Shown: positions 1 to 6,113 of the stretch, piece after piece
Layout: each line of letters begins with the position of its first letter
How positions within the stretch are numbered: position 1 is the stretch's first letter
Source: DATJGR01 sp035494855
Lineage (GTDB): Bacteria > Pseudomonadota > Gammaproteobacteria > Pseudomonadales > Azotimanducaceae
DNA length: 10,730 nucleotides
Direction: 5' to 3'
Assembly (NCBI GenBank): GCA_035494855.1
Contig: DATJGR010000253.1
Span: forward strand, 1 to 10,730
Notes under the pieces: model-generated
The model's input: the letters and a program-made list of their open reading frames with translations, nothing else
Databases searched by the model: none
Told to the model about the DNA's origin: nothing
Program-made: the position numbers and the translations under genes

Positions 1-28
1 AAGAGCGGGCGGCGTCCATCTCATCTCT

Positions 29-54
29 ATCCGGGGCCATCCATGGCCCCGGAT
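29..54. repeat. Perfect 12-bp inverted repeat (hairpin) with CCAT/ATGG core
   Basis: Arms at 29-40 and 43-54 are exact reverse complements separated by 2 bases. Read on the minus strand, the centre is CCATGGATGG inside a GC stem, the same core as the hairpin at 256-275. No T tract follows on either strand, so it is not a classical intrinsic terminator. It may be a dispersed REP-like hairpin, which is an inference. Confidence 0.75.
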
Positions 55-162
55 GCCCTCCACACCGATCACCCACCGCTCACGTACTCGAGATCCGCAC
101 CATTCGACTCCGCTCGCAACGTGTCTGCCGGTGCTGGCACCGTCCGTTGACTTGTCCGATGA

Positions 163-185
163 GAACGCGCGCAAAGCGCGCGTTC
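163..185. repeat. Perfect 10-bp GC-rich hairpin, 3-base loop
   Basis: Arms 163-172 and 176-185 are exact reverse complements around an AAA loop, with alternating GC in the stem. It lies about 255 bases beyond the MFS stop codon in the direction of transcription. Neither strand shows the T run expected of an intrinsic terminator. The stem could still act as an mRNA 3' end structure or as part of the neighbouring repeat cluster. Confidence 0.6.
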
Positions 186-222
186 AAACTCTCCGATCAC
201 TGTCGATGGAGACATGATCCGA

Positions 223-332
223 GGCGGAGGTGGGTATGTGTTGCGGAGGACCCTAGCGCGCCATGGATGGCGCGCGCGGAGCGACCAGGGATGGCTCGAG
301 CGCGTCCGACGCAGCACATACCCACCTCCGCC
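223..332. repeat. Long inverted repeat with nested palindrome
   Basis: The arms at 223-245 and 310-332 are 23 bases each and complementary at 22 of 23 positions; the exception is a T/C difference that gives a G-U pair in RNA. Pairing resumes after a 2x2 internal loop (248-251 with 304-307). Inside lies a second perfect palindrome with arms 256-264 and 267-275 around a CCATGGATGG core. The 110-base unit could extrude as a cruciform or fold as a long RNA hairpin. There is no coding content, so a non-autonomous mobile or REP/BIME-like element is possible. Confidence 0.7.
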
Positions 333-337
333 GCGCT

Positions 338-438
338 CGAAGCTCCTTTCCACCAACACCGACCCGAAGCTCCTTTCCACCAACACCGACCCGAAGCTCC
401 TTTCCACCACACCAACCCGAAGCTCCATCAACACCACT
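338..438. repeat. 27-base tandem repeat, about 3.8 copies
   Basis: Units 338-364 and 365-391 are identical. Unit 392-417 has lost one base and differs at a few positions, and 418-438 is a degenerate partial copy. Each unit starts CGAAGCTCC. The array starts 5 bases after the long inverted repeat and ends 2 bases before the MFS stop codon (TGA, 441-443 on the minus strand). Units abut with no spacers, so this is not a CRISPR. The identity of the first two units points to recent duplication. Confidence 0.85.
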
Positions 439-440
439 CA

Positions 441-1616
441 TCACTCCCGCGCCATCAAACAGGCCGGCACGATCAACGCTGTTGCGAGCACGGTGCCGAC
501 GCCGAGTACGATGCCGAGCGATTGATACGAGCCGTATTCGATCAGTTCGCCGGCGAACAGCGGTGTGGCGGCCTGGGTGAACAGGACCGCGCTGTTGAGG
601 TAGGCGACGACGGTGCCGCTGCGATCGATGCGTGCGCCGGTGCCGAACACGAACGGTGTCGAGAAACCGAACGCGAAGCCGTTCAGCAGCACGGGAAATT
701 CGAACGCGAGACTCGACTCGGCGCCGATCTGCATCGCGCACGTCAGCCCGGTGGCGAGCACGCCGACGAGCAACGGCACGACGCTGGTGACGCGGCTCGA
801 CACCCACACCGCAACCATCGCGCCCAGCACCGTGAGCAGATTCGATCCGGCGAGCCAGCCGGCGATCTCCGGTCCTGCGATTCCGGCGTTGGTGCCGCTT
901 CGTTGCGCGAAGCTCCAGGCGGCCTGACCGATGAACGTGAGGCCGATGATCGCGATTACGAACGCGACGATCGTTGCACCGCGGCTGGAGAGGATCGTTG
1001 GGGGAAGCGGCGTGGAATGGCTTGCAGGCGAATCGGAAGCGTACGCCCTTGAATCTATCGCTATGAACAGCGGCAGCACCAGCACCGCGCTGCCCGCCGC
1101 AACCATGTAGAAACCGAGGAGGCCGTATCGGGCAATCGCGATGCCGCAGATGCCCATGATGGCGGTGAACACGAGCGTGGTGCCGACCATCGCGATTGCG
1201 ATGTAGCGATCGGGATCCGGTCGGCGCGAAATCAGAATGCTGGCCGCAAGCAGAGCGAACGAAGCGCCGATGCCCGAGAGCGCGCGCACGCAAAGCAGCG
1301 TGGGCAGATGAGGCGCGAACGCGGATGCGAGTTGCGCAGTGACCACGACGGCCGTACCCACCGCAGCGAGCCGGAACGGCGGAAAGGCGACCAGCCTGCG
1401 CGAAAACACGGTCAGCGATGCGGCCGCCGCGATCAGTTCCACCGTCATTACGAGCCCGGCATCCGACTCGGTGAGATGCAGGTGCTCCATCAGCGAGCCG
1501 ATGTACATGGGTGAAAGGCTGCTGAGCAGGTTGCCCACGAGCAGCGTGGCCATCACGCCTGCCATCATCATCGGGGGGGCGGCCGCGCGGCTGTCGCGCC
1601 GCGACAGCGAACTCAC
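441..1616 (-). CDS. MFS family transporter
   Basis: This is a 391-residue polytopic inner-membrane protein with about 12 hydrophobic segments and a hydrophilic central loop (about residues 188-215, rich in Ser and Pro). That is the size and layout of a major facilitator superfamily secondary transporter. An MFS-type loop sequence, GTTLVFTAIMGICG, appears near residue 145. The substrate cannot be told. The GTG start at 1614-1616 overlaps the regulator's stop (GTGA), implying translational coupling. Three consecutive ATG codons at 1563-1571, just before the first membrane segment, are alternative starts (Met16-18). A run of seven C on the coding strand lies between the two start options. Co-transcription with a YafY-like regulator suggests expression induced by an effector, possibly the transported compound; this is an inference. 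Confidence 0.88.
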   Translation of the reverse strand: MSSLSRRDSRAAAPPMMMAGVMATLLVGNLLSSLSPMYIGSLMEHLHLTESDAGLVMTVELIAAAASLTVFSRRLVAFPPFRLAAVGTAVVVTAQLASAFAPHLPTLLCVRALSGIGASFALLAASILISRRPDPDRYIAIAMVGTTLVFTAIMGICGIAIARYGLLGFYMVAAGSAVLVLPLFIAIDSRAYASDSPASHSTPLPPTILSSRGATIVAFVIAIIGLTFIGQAAWSFAQRSGTNAGIAGPEIAGWLAGSNLLTVLGAMVAVWVSSRVTSVVPLLVGVLATGLTCAMQIGAESSLAFEFPVLLNGFAFGFSTPFVFGTGARIDRSGTVVAYLNSAVLFTQAATPLFAGELIEYGSYQSLGIVLGVGTVLATALIVPACLMARE

Positions 1617-2329
1617 TGACGGATTTCTTGGGGCGCGCGGTTGGTGCGACCACCGCAGGCGGACGAAGCGAAGTAGTCTTCGAGCCGCTTGCCGGGTTCG
1701 TCAGGATAGGTCGAGCGCAAACCGCGCGCGGACGAGATGCGGTCGACGCGGAAATTGCGGAAGTCCTGGCGCAGCTCGCACCATGCACCCAGCGTCCAGC
1801 TCATGCCCCAATAGGAGAGCGTCAGCGGCCAGACGATGCGTTCGGTCGTTTCGCCGCTGACATCGTGGTATTCGACGAACACGCGCATGCGGCTGTTGAT
1901 GGCGTCGCGCACCTCGCCGAGCATCCGGGTGGTCGATTCGGACATCCGCACGTCGGGTACAACCAGCCGCTGCGAATGCAGCTGTGGCCGCAGGCGCTCC
2001 GGAAGCACGGCGTCGACCTTCGCGAGAATACGATCGGCCGCCTGCGCCATTCGCACGTCGCCCCACGACTTCGCGACGTCTGCGCCGAACACCAGCGCCT
2101 GCAGTTCCTGCTCGTCGAACATCAGCGGCGGAATCTGGTAGCCGCGCCGCAAGCAGTAACCGACGCCGGCTTCGCCCTCGATCGGTACACCCGAAACCAT
2201 CAGGTCCTGGATGTCGCGGTAGATGGTGCGCTCCGACACCTCGAGCCGGTCGGCAAGGATCCGGGCCGTCAGCACGCGGCCACGGCCGAGGAGCAACACG
2301 ATCTGGAACAGGCGGTCAGCAGGTCTCAT
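1613..2329 (-). CDS. YafY-family HTH-WYL transcriptional regulator
   Basis: This 238-residue regulator has an N-terminal winged helix-turn-helix (residues about 5-60). Its recognition-helix region, EVSERTIYRDIQDL, is typical of HTH_11/DeoR-like YafY proteins. A WYL effector domain follows (about residues 140-215). The motif there reads SWTLGAWCELRQDFRNFRVDRI split over that stretch: Thr replaces the Tyr of the canonical Trp-Tyr-Leu, while the downstream AWC, FR and DRI elements are intact. The family binds DNA as dimers and senses small ligands through WYL. Its stop codon overlaps the start of the MFS gene, so the two form an operon. Two palindromic boxes (2370-2396, 2424-2450) lie 41-121 bases upstream of its ATG, consistent with autoregulation. 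The ATG at 2327-2329 has only a weak Shine-Dalgarno. Confidence 0.9.
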   Translation of the reverse strand: MRPADRLFQIVLLLGRGRVLTARILADRLEVSERTIYRDIQDLMVSGVPIEGEAGVGYCLRRGYQIPPLMFDEQELQALVFGADVAKSWGDVRMAQAADRILAKVDAVLPERLRPQLHSQRLVVPDVRMSESTTRMLGEVRDAINSRMRVFVEYHDVSGETTERIVWPLTLSYWGMSWTLGAWCELRQDFRNFRVDRISSARGLRSTYPDEPGKRLEDYFASSACGGRTNRAPQEIRQ

Positions 2330-2369
2330 GGCAGCGATGCTACCACCGCAACCGACATCGCCCAGTGCG

Positions 2370-2396
2370 CTACTGACACACCGTTGTCAGGAGAGA
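2370..2396. promoter_or_regulatory. Putative operator box 1 (CTGACA-N6-TGTCAG)
   Basis: A perfect 6-bp dyad, CTGACA (2373-2378) and TGTCAG (2385-2390), is followed by GAGAGA. The whole 27-base block recurs at 2424-2450 with only 4 differences. It lies 41 bases upstream of the YafY-type regulator's start codon, so this regulator is the natural candidate to bind it (inference). Confidence 0.6.
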
Positions 2397-2423
2397 TCGG
2401 AATTTCTGGGTCATTCGTGTCGG

Positions 2424-2450
2424 CTACTGTCACATCGCTGTCAGGAGAGA
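2424..2450. promoter_or_regulatory. Putative operator box 2 (CTGTCA-N6-TGTCAG)
   Basis: This is a second copy of the 27-base block, 54 bases (about five helical turns) from the first and so on the same DNA face. The left half-site carries one change (CTGTCA for CTGACA), while the right half-site and the GAGAGA tail are unchanged. It lies 60 bases upstream of the rightward ORF at 2511, so it could control that gene as well as the regulator-MFS operon. Confidence 0.55.
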
Positions 2451-2499
2451 CGTCATACGATTGCACCCGCATGAAGGATATCCGGGATGAAAGGACACT

Positions 2500-2507
2500 G
2501 GAGAAGG
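2500..2507 (+). promoter_or_regulatory. Ribosome binding site for the ORF at 2511
   Basis: GGAGAAGG lies 3 bases before the ATG at 2511 (GGAG core 7 bases away). It decides for this start over the in-frame ATG at 2487, which has no comparable Shine-Dalgarno. Confidence 0.6.
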
Positions 2508-2510
2508 ATC

Positions 2511-2858
2511 ATGGAATCAATGGTGACGTCGCTCCGCGACAAATGGACTCGAACTGCGCAGGACCACGCCGCATTGCGCGACATGCGCGACTGGTATCGG
2601 CGATGGGTGCGCGTGCGCGAGCTGCGTTACCAGTATCTGGCCGACATCCTCGACGACGTTGACGCGTTCCGCGCCGAAGCTCAACGCCAGGCCGGTTCGG
2701 ACGATCCGAGTTCGGCGGCAGGCAACTCCCAGCGCATCGGCGTGCCGTCTATCGACGCAGGCGGCGACAATCGACGTGCGTCACCCCATGGTGTCGGTTC
2801 GACCCCGGCAGCGAGATCGCCCTCGGTTTCGCGCGCCACCGAGGACGAACTCGGTTGA
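2511..2858 (+). CDS. Small hypothetical protein, DUF1127-like N-terminus, overlapping tail
   Basis: A 115-residue ORF with a good Shine-Dalgarno at 2500. Residues 1-62 look like a real protein: a charged helix with WYRRW (28-32), then REL...YLADI...FRAEAQRQA (36-61). This loosely resembles small DUF1127/YjiS-like proteins, which are normally about 50-70 residues. From residue 57 on, the frame is antisense to the 3' end of the CoA-transferase gene, in the register where third codon positions of both strands coincide. In high-GC DNA that register stays open by chance. The tail is Ser/Arg/Gly-rich and has no visible domain, so it may be a recent extension after loss of an earlier stop. Expression may be controlled by the operator boxes upstream. 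The function is unknown, and the gene call is moderate for the front half and poor for the tail. Confidence 0.5.
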   Translation: MESMVTSLRDKWTRTAQDHAALRDMRDWYRRWVRVRELRYQYLADILDDVDAFRAEAQRQAGSDDPSSAAGNSQRIGVPSIDAGGDNRRASPHGVGSTPAARSPSVSRATEDELG

Positions 2859-4054
2859 TCGCCTTGTTCTATCAGCAGGCGCGCGGTTCGGGCGAGCGCG
2901 AACTGCGCGCGCATGCCGCATCCGCCGGTCATGCGGCGGGTGATACCACGCACCACCGCGGCCGCCATCAGATAGCCGGTGGCGTGATCGAGTGCCTGTA
3001 CCGGTAACGGTGTCGGCCGCTCGGCCGCCATCGTGCGCATGCCGGCGTCCGCGATACCGGCACTCATCTGCACCAGGCTGTCGAAGCCGCGGCGGTTCCG
3101 CCACGGACCGGACCAGCCATACGCGTTCAGACTCACGTCGACGAGACCGGGATTCGCGCGGGCTCGCGATGCTGCGTCGTAGCCGAGCCGCTCTAGCGCA
3201 TCGGCGCGATAACCATGCAACAGCACGTCGGCCGACTGCAGCAGCGTCTGAAACCGAGTGCGGTCGTTAGCGTTTCTCAGGTCGAGGCGTGCGCAGCGCT
3301 TTCCCAACGTCACTTCGGGGACGACGCCGGGTTCGTTCCAGTCCGGCGGATCGATGCGCAGGACGTTCGCGCCGTAGCCAGCGAGAAAGCGGCTCGCCAC
3401 CGGTCCTGCCAGAACCCGCGTAAGGTCGAGTACGCGGATTCCCTCGAGCGGGCGCGACGGTTTCACTCTCCAGGTCGGTCGCGGAGCGGTTTCGGTCGGC
3501 GTAAGCCGCGCCAGCGGTTCGGCGGCCAGCGCCATGCCTTGAGGATGCGCGCGCCACTCGTCTACCGACCGCATCTCAGCCGCGCAACCGCCGGCTTCGA
3601 CGATGGCGGACTCCAGCTCGGTTTTTGTCCAGCCCTTCACCGCCTCCGACATCGCTTCCCGATCTGCGTGATTTCCCAGCACGCGCTCCGCTGCCGCGCG
3701 GTGGTGCGGCGCGTTCGTGTGCAGGCGGATCCAGCCGTCGCGCGTCGCATAGTCGCCGGCGATCGGATCCCAAGGCGCGGCCAACGACCACCCCACCGGC
3801 CGGATCGACGAACGAAACCAGAACGATGCGAGGCGCCGATCGACGTCGACGGTTGGCATCGTGCCGGTACGCAAGCTGGTGAATTCTGCGACTGCGAGCG
3901 ATGCAGCCGCGATCGATGCGCTCGCGAGATCGGTCACTCGGAACGCCGATGGGAGATTGCCGGAGGCGCCGAAGCGCAACCCTTCGAGTGCGGTGCGATC
4001 ACCTTCGAGTGCGCTCCAGATCGACGCTGTCAGATTGGTGGAGTGTTCGGCCAT
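2681..4054 (-). CDS. CaiB/BaiF-type (class III) CoA-transferase, permuted domain order
   Basis: This 457-residue protein is probably cytosolic and moves CoA between acyl groups. The motif that normally opens family III transferases, GIRVLDLTRVLAGP, starts at residue 205 here, followed by the nucleotide-fold segment FLAGYGANVLRIDPP. ALDHATG (Asp356) matches the position of the catalytic aspartate that forms the acyl-aspartyl intermediate in formyl-CoA transferase. The first 200 residues contain elements resembling the small domain usually found after that aspartate (GDYATRDGWIRLHTN near residue 102, and EWRAHPQG near 166). The order therefore looks circularly permuted. It starts 109 bases from, and divergent to, the S41 peptidase operon, and its last 178 bases overlap the small ORF on the other strand. 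The natural substrate cannot be read from the sequence. Confidence 0.87.
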   Translation of the reverse strand: MAEHSTNLTASIWSALEGDRTALEGLRFGASGNLPSAFRVTDLASASIAAASLAVAEFTSLRTGTMPTVDVDRRLASFWFRSSIRPVGWSLAAPWDPIAGDYATRDGWIRLHTNAPHHRAAAERVLGNHADREAMSEAVKGWTKTELESAIVEAGGCAAEMRSVDEWRAHPQGMALAAEPLARLTPTETAPRPTWRVKPSRPLEGIRVLDLTRVLAGPVASRFLAGYGANVLRIDPPDWNEPGVVPEVTLGKRCARLDLRNANDRTRFQTLLQSADVLLHGYRADALERLGYDAASRARANPGLVDVSLNAYGWSGPWRNRRGFDSLVQMSAGIADAGMRTMAAERPTPLPVQALDHATGYLMAAAVVRGITRRMTGGCGMRAQFALARTARLLIEQGDQPSSSSVARETEGDLAAGVEPTPWGDARRLSPPASIDGTPMRWELPAAELGSSEPAWR

Positions 4055-4163
4055 GACAGATTGGTCTCGTTAGACCGAATCACGGTATTCCGAAGTCGCT
4101 CCTATCGACAAGCGCTTGCGTACAGTGAATTCTTGTTCACCGAGTCGAAGTCGAAGTTCGCGC
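4055..4163. promoter_or_regulatory. Divergent promoter region, CoA-transferase / S41 operon
   Basis: These 109 bases separate two head-to-head start codons and must hold both promoters unless longer leaders are used. A tentative rightward element is TCGACA at 4105-4110, 17 bases from AATTCT at 4128-4133; the -35 matches 5 of 6 consensus positions and the -10 only 3 of 6. No clear operator palindrome was seen. Confidence 0.35.
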
Positions 4164-5744
4164 ATGAAGGCTGTACCACTGTGGTTGTTGATCTGCGTCG
4201 GTTCCGCAATCGGGCTGACGGCATGTGGTGGTGGAGGAGGTAGCGGTGGAGGCGGCGCACCACCGTCGGGCGGTTGGACAGCTGGCGTGTTCAATCCAGC
4301 CGCCAACTTCGAGGCACAGTGCGTCAATCCGCGCAGCGGCAACGATCCTGTCAGTGGCAAGCCGTTTCCGGACAAACAGGGAACGGTGCTCACGCAGAAC
4401 AACTGGCTGCGCTCGTGGAGCAACGATCTGTATCTCTGGTACAACGAAATCGTCGATCGCGATCCGTCGCTGTACACGACGCCGGAATATTTCGATCTGC
4501 TGAAAACCACGGCGACAACGGCGTCGGGCAAGCCGAAGGATCAGTTCCACTTCACGATGCTGACCAGCGATTTCGAAGATTTCGCGCAGTCGGGCACGGG
4601 CGCGGGCTATGGCGCCACCTGGTCGCTCATCGCGTCGCGGCCGCCGCGTCAGATCGTGGTGGCGTATACCGATCCCGGTACTCCGGCGGTCGATCCGGCG
4701 GTGAATCTCGTTCGCGGCGCAGCGGTGCTGCAAGTGGACGGCATCGATGCGGTCAACGACGGCACCGCGGCGGGCGTCGATGCGCTGAATGCCGGCCTGT
4801 TCCCGGCTGCGGCCGGCGAGAGCCACACGTTCCTCGTGCAGGATCCGGGGGCCGCGTCGACGCGTTCCGTGGCGATGACCTCGGTCGATGTCACGTCGGT
4901 CCCGGTACAGAACGTCCACGCGGAGACGACGACGTCGGGCAAGGTCGGCTACATGCTGTTCAACGATCACATCGCGACCGCCGAACAGGAGCTGATCAAT
5001 GCGGTGAACCAGCTGAAGGCCGCCGGAATCGTCGATCTGGTGCTCGACATCCGCTACAACGGCGGCGGCTTTCTCGACATCGCGAGCGAACTGGCATACA
5101 TGATCGCCGGTAGCGCGCGCACCACCGGCAAGACGTTCGAAAGGACCGTGTTCAACAACAAGCACCCGACAACCGATCCGGTGACGAACAAACCGCTCAC
5201 GCCGGTGCCGTTCCATTCGACCGCCGGCGGATTCTCGACGCCGTCTGGCACCGCGTTACCGCAACTCGACCTGGCGCGCGTGTTCGTGCTGACCGGAACG
5301 GGCACGTGCTCTGCGAGCGAGTCGATCATCAACTCGCTCCGAGGAATCGGTGTAGAGGTAATTCAGATCGGCTCCACGACATGCGGCAAACCTTATGGCT
5401 TTTATCCGCAGGACAATTGCGGGACGACCTATTTCACAGTCGAATTCAAAGGTGAGAACAACGCCGGCTTCAGCGATTACCCGGATGGATTCTCGCCGCG
5501 AAACACCGTTGGTACGCCAGGCGAACTCGTCGACGGATGCTCAGTGGGCGACGACTACACACACGCGTTGGGCGATCCGATGGAGCAACGCTTTGCGACG
5601 GCGCTAACGTATCGGCAAGCGCCGTCGTGTCCGACGCCCTCAGGGTTTGCGCCGCCCGGCACCGCCGCGCTCTCTTCAGGCGTGTCCGGCGACGGCGTGA
5701 TACACAAGCCCCTGTGGCTGCAGAACCGGATCATGAGGCGGTGA
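4164..5744 (+). CDS. S41 family peptidase (C-terminal processing type), lipoprotein
   Basis: A 526-residue precursor. It opens with Lys3 and a hydrophobic stretch ending in lipobox LTAC (Cys21), followed by a Gly/Ser linker, so it is a lipid-anchored envelope protein. Next come an N-terminal helical domain with WLRSW and YLWYNEI (about residues 70-125), a PDZ-like domain (about 130-240, with VLQVDGIDAV) and the S41 protease domain. SASE at 383-386 gives the catalytic Ser383. CGKP at 407-410 gives Lys409, making the Ser/Lys dyad of tail-specific proteases. LDIRYNGGG (about 295) is the usual core strand. An in-frame TTG lies 48 bases upstream, but the ATG at 4164 puts the signal peptide at the N-terminus. 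It is the first gene of a three-gene operon, and its stop is 3 bases before the next start. Confidence 0.9.
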   Translation: MKAVPLWLLICVGSAIGLTACGGGGGSGGGGAPPSGGWTAGVFNPAANFEAQCVNPRSGNDPVSGKPFPDKQGTVLTQNNWLRSWSNDLYLWYNEIVDRDPSLYTTPEYFDLLKTTATTASGKPKDQFHFTMLTSDFEDFAQSGTGAGYGATWSLIASRPPRQIVVAYTDPGTPAVDPAVNLVRGAAVLQVDGIDAVNDGTAAGVDALNAGLFPAAAGESHTFLVQDPGAASTRSVAMTSVDVTSVPVQNVHAETTTSGKVGYMLFNDHIATAEQELINAVNQLKAAGIVDLVLDIRYNGGGFLDIASELAYMIAGSARTTGKTFERTVFNNKHPTTDPVTNKPLTPVPFHSTAGGFSTPSGTALPQLDLARVFVLTGTGTCSASESIINSLRGIGVEVIQIGSTTCGKPYGFYPQDNCGTTYFTVEFKGENNAGFSDYPDGFSPRNTVGTPGELVDGCSVGDDYTHALGDPMEQRFATALTYRQAPSCPTPSGFAPPGTAALSSGVSGDGVIHKPLWLQNRIMRR

Positions 5745-5747
5745 CAG

Positions 5748-6113
5748 TTGCGGCTGATTGAATGCGTTGGCGCCATCGCGGCGGCGTTGCTGCTGTGCGC
5801 GTGCAAGTCCGATGATCGGCCAGCGCGCATCGTCGACCCCGACGGCGCGAGTCGGGCAGCGCTGCATCGCGCAGTGACTGCGGCGCTGAACGGTGCGGAC
5901 GTAACGCTCGCAGACGATGCACTCACGCGCAGCAGCCAGTTGATCATCGAGCCCGCCGTGCACCGCGATGCTCAGAACACCCGCATCATGGGACGGGAAG
6001 TGCGCGAGCCGGTGCACTTCGTACTGTTGAAGCACGGCGGTGAGTGCGTGCTCCAAGCGCAGGCAACCCGGCAACGTTGGGTGCTCGCTGCGACCAGGTG
6101 CGCGGCGGAATGA
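5748..6113 (+). CDS. Small lipoprotein downstream of the S41 peptidase
   Basis: A 121-residue protein read from a TTG start, with GAGG (5735-5738) upstream as a possible ribosome binding site. The N-terminus has Arg2, a hydrophobic run and lipobox LCAC (Cys19), so it should be lipid-anchored in the envelope. The mature part is small and holds LADDALTRSSQLIIE (about residues 54-68) and two late cysteines (near 100 and 118) that could pair. I recognise no named family. From memory, similar small lipoproteins often follow S41 peptidases in betaproteobacteria, which would suggest a partner or substrate of the protease; this is unverified. The TGA overlaps the ATG of the next gene by 4 bases, so translation is probably coupled. 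Confidence 0.72.
   Translation: MRLIECVGAIAAALLLCACKSDDRPARIVDPDGASRAALHRAVTAALNGADVTLADDALTRSSQLIIEPAVHRDAQNTRIMGREVREPVHFVLLKHGGECVLQAQATRQRWVLAATRCAAE

Larger units (their letters stand above)
1..440. other. Gene-free repeat-rich intergenic region
   Basis: No convincing gene lies here. Open frames exist on both strands, but they translate the repeats into low-complexity Arg/Pro/Ser or Trp/Gly peptides and have no domain or credible ribosome binding site. The region instead holds hairpins at 29-54 and 163-185, a long inverted repeat at 223-332 and a tandem repeat at 338-438. No transposase fragment was recognised. A gene ending left of the window could contribute a few bases, but no such 3' end could be identified. 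Confidence 0.7.

Noticed and set aside
163..185. Intrinsic terminator for the MFS operon
   Set aside because: The stem is strong but no T run follows on the minus strand, and it lies more than 250 bases past the stop codon.
69..437. Minus-strand ORFs with repeated peptide blocks (ERSFGSVLV or WWKGASGR types)
   Set aside because: They are translations of the 27-base DNA repeat in different frames. All three frames stay open because the unit length is a multiple of three and lacks stops. No ribosome binding site or domain.
338..438. CRISPR-like array
   Set aside because: The repeats abut directly with no unique spacers, one unit differs in length and there are no cas genes.
147..1052. Long plus-strand ORF (about 300 codons)
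   Set aside because: It starts in the repeat region and runs antisense to the MFS gene, whose membrane-protein pattern and coupled start are convincing. The translation is Arg/Glu/His-rich without domains.
253..1788. Long minus-strand ORF of about 510 codons
   Set aside because: It covers the MFS gene in another frame and crosses the regulator end and the tandem repeats. Its Arg-rich composition is typical of an out-of-frame high-GC reading.
1628..2662. Plus-strand ORF over the regulator and operator region
   Set aside because: Antisense to the HTH-WYL regulator, with no recognisable domain. It would also read through the operator boxes.
3215..4243. Plus-strand ORF of 342 codons
   Set aside because: Antisense to the CoA-transferase, and it runs into the signal peptide region of the S41 peptidase in the wrong frame.
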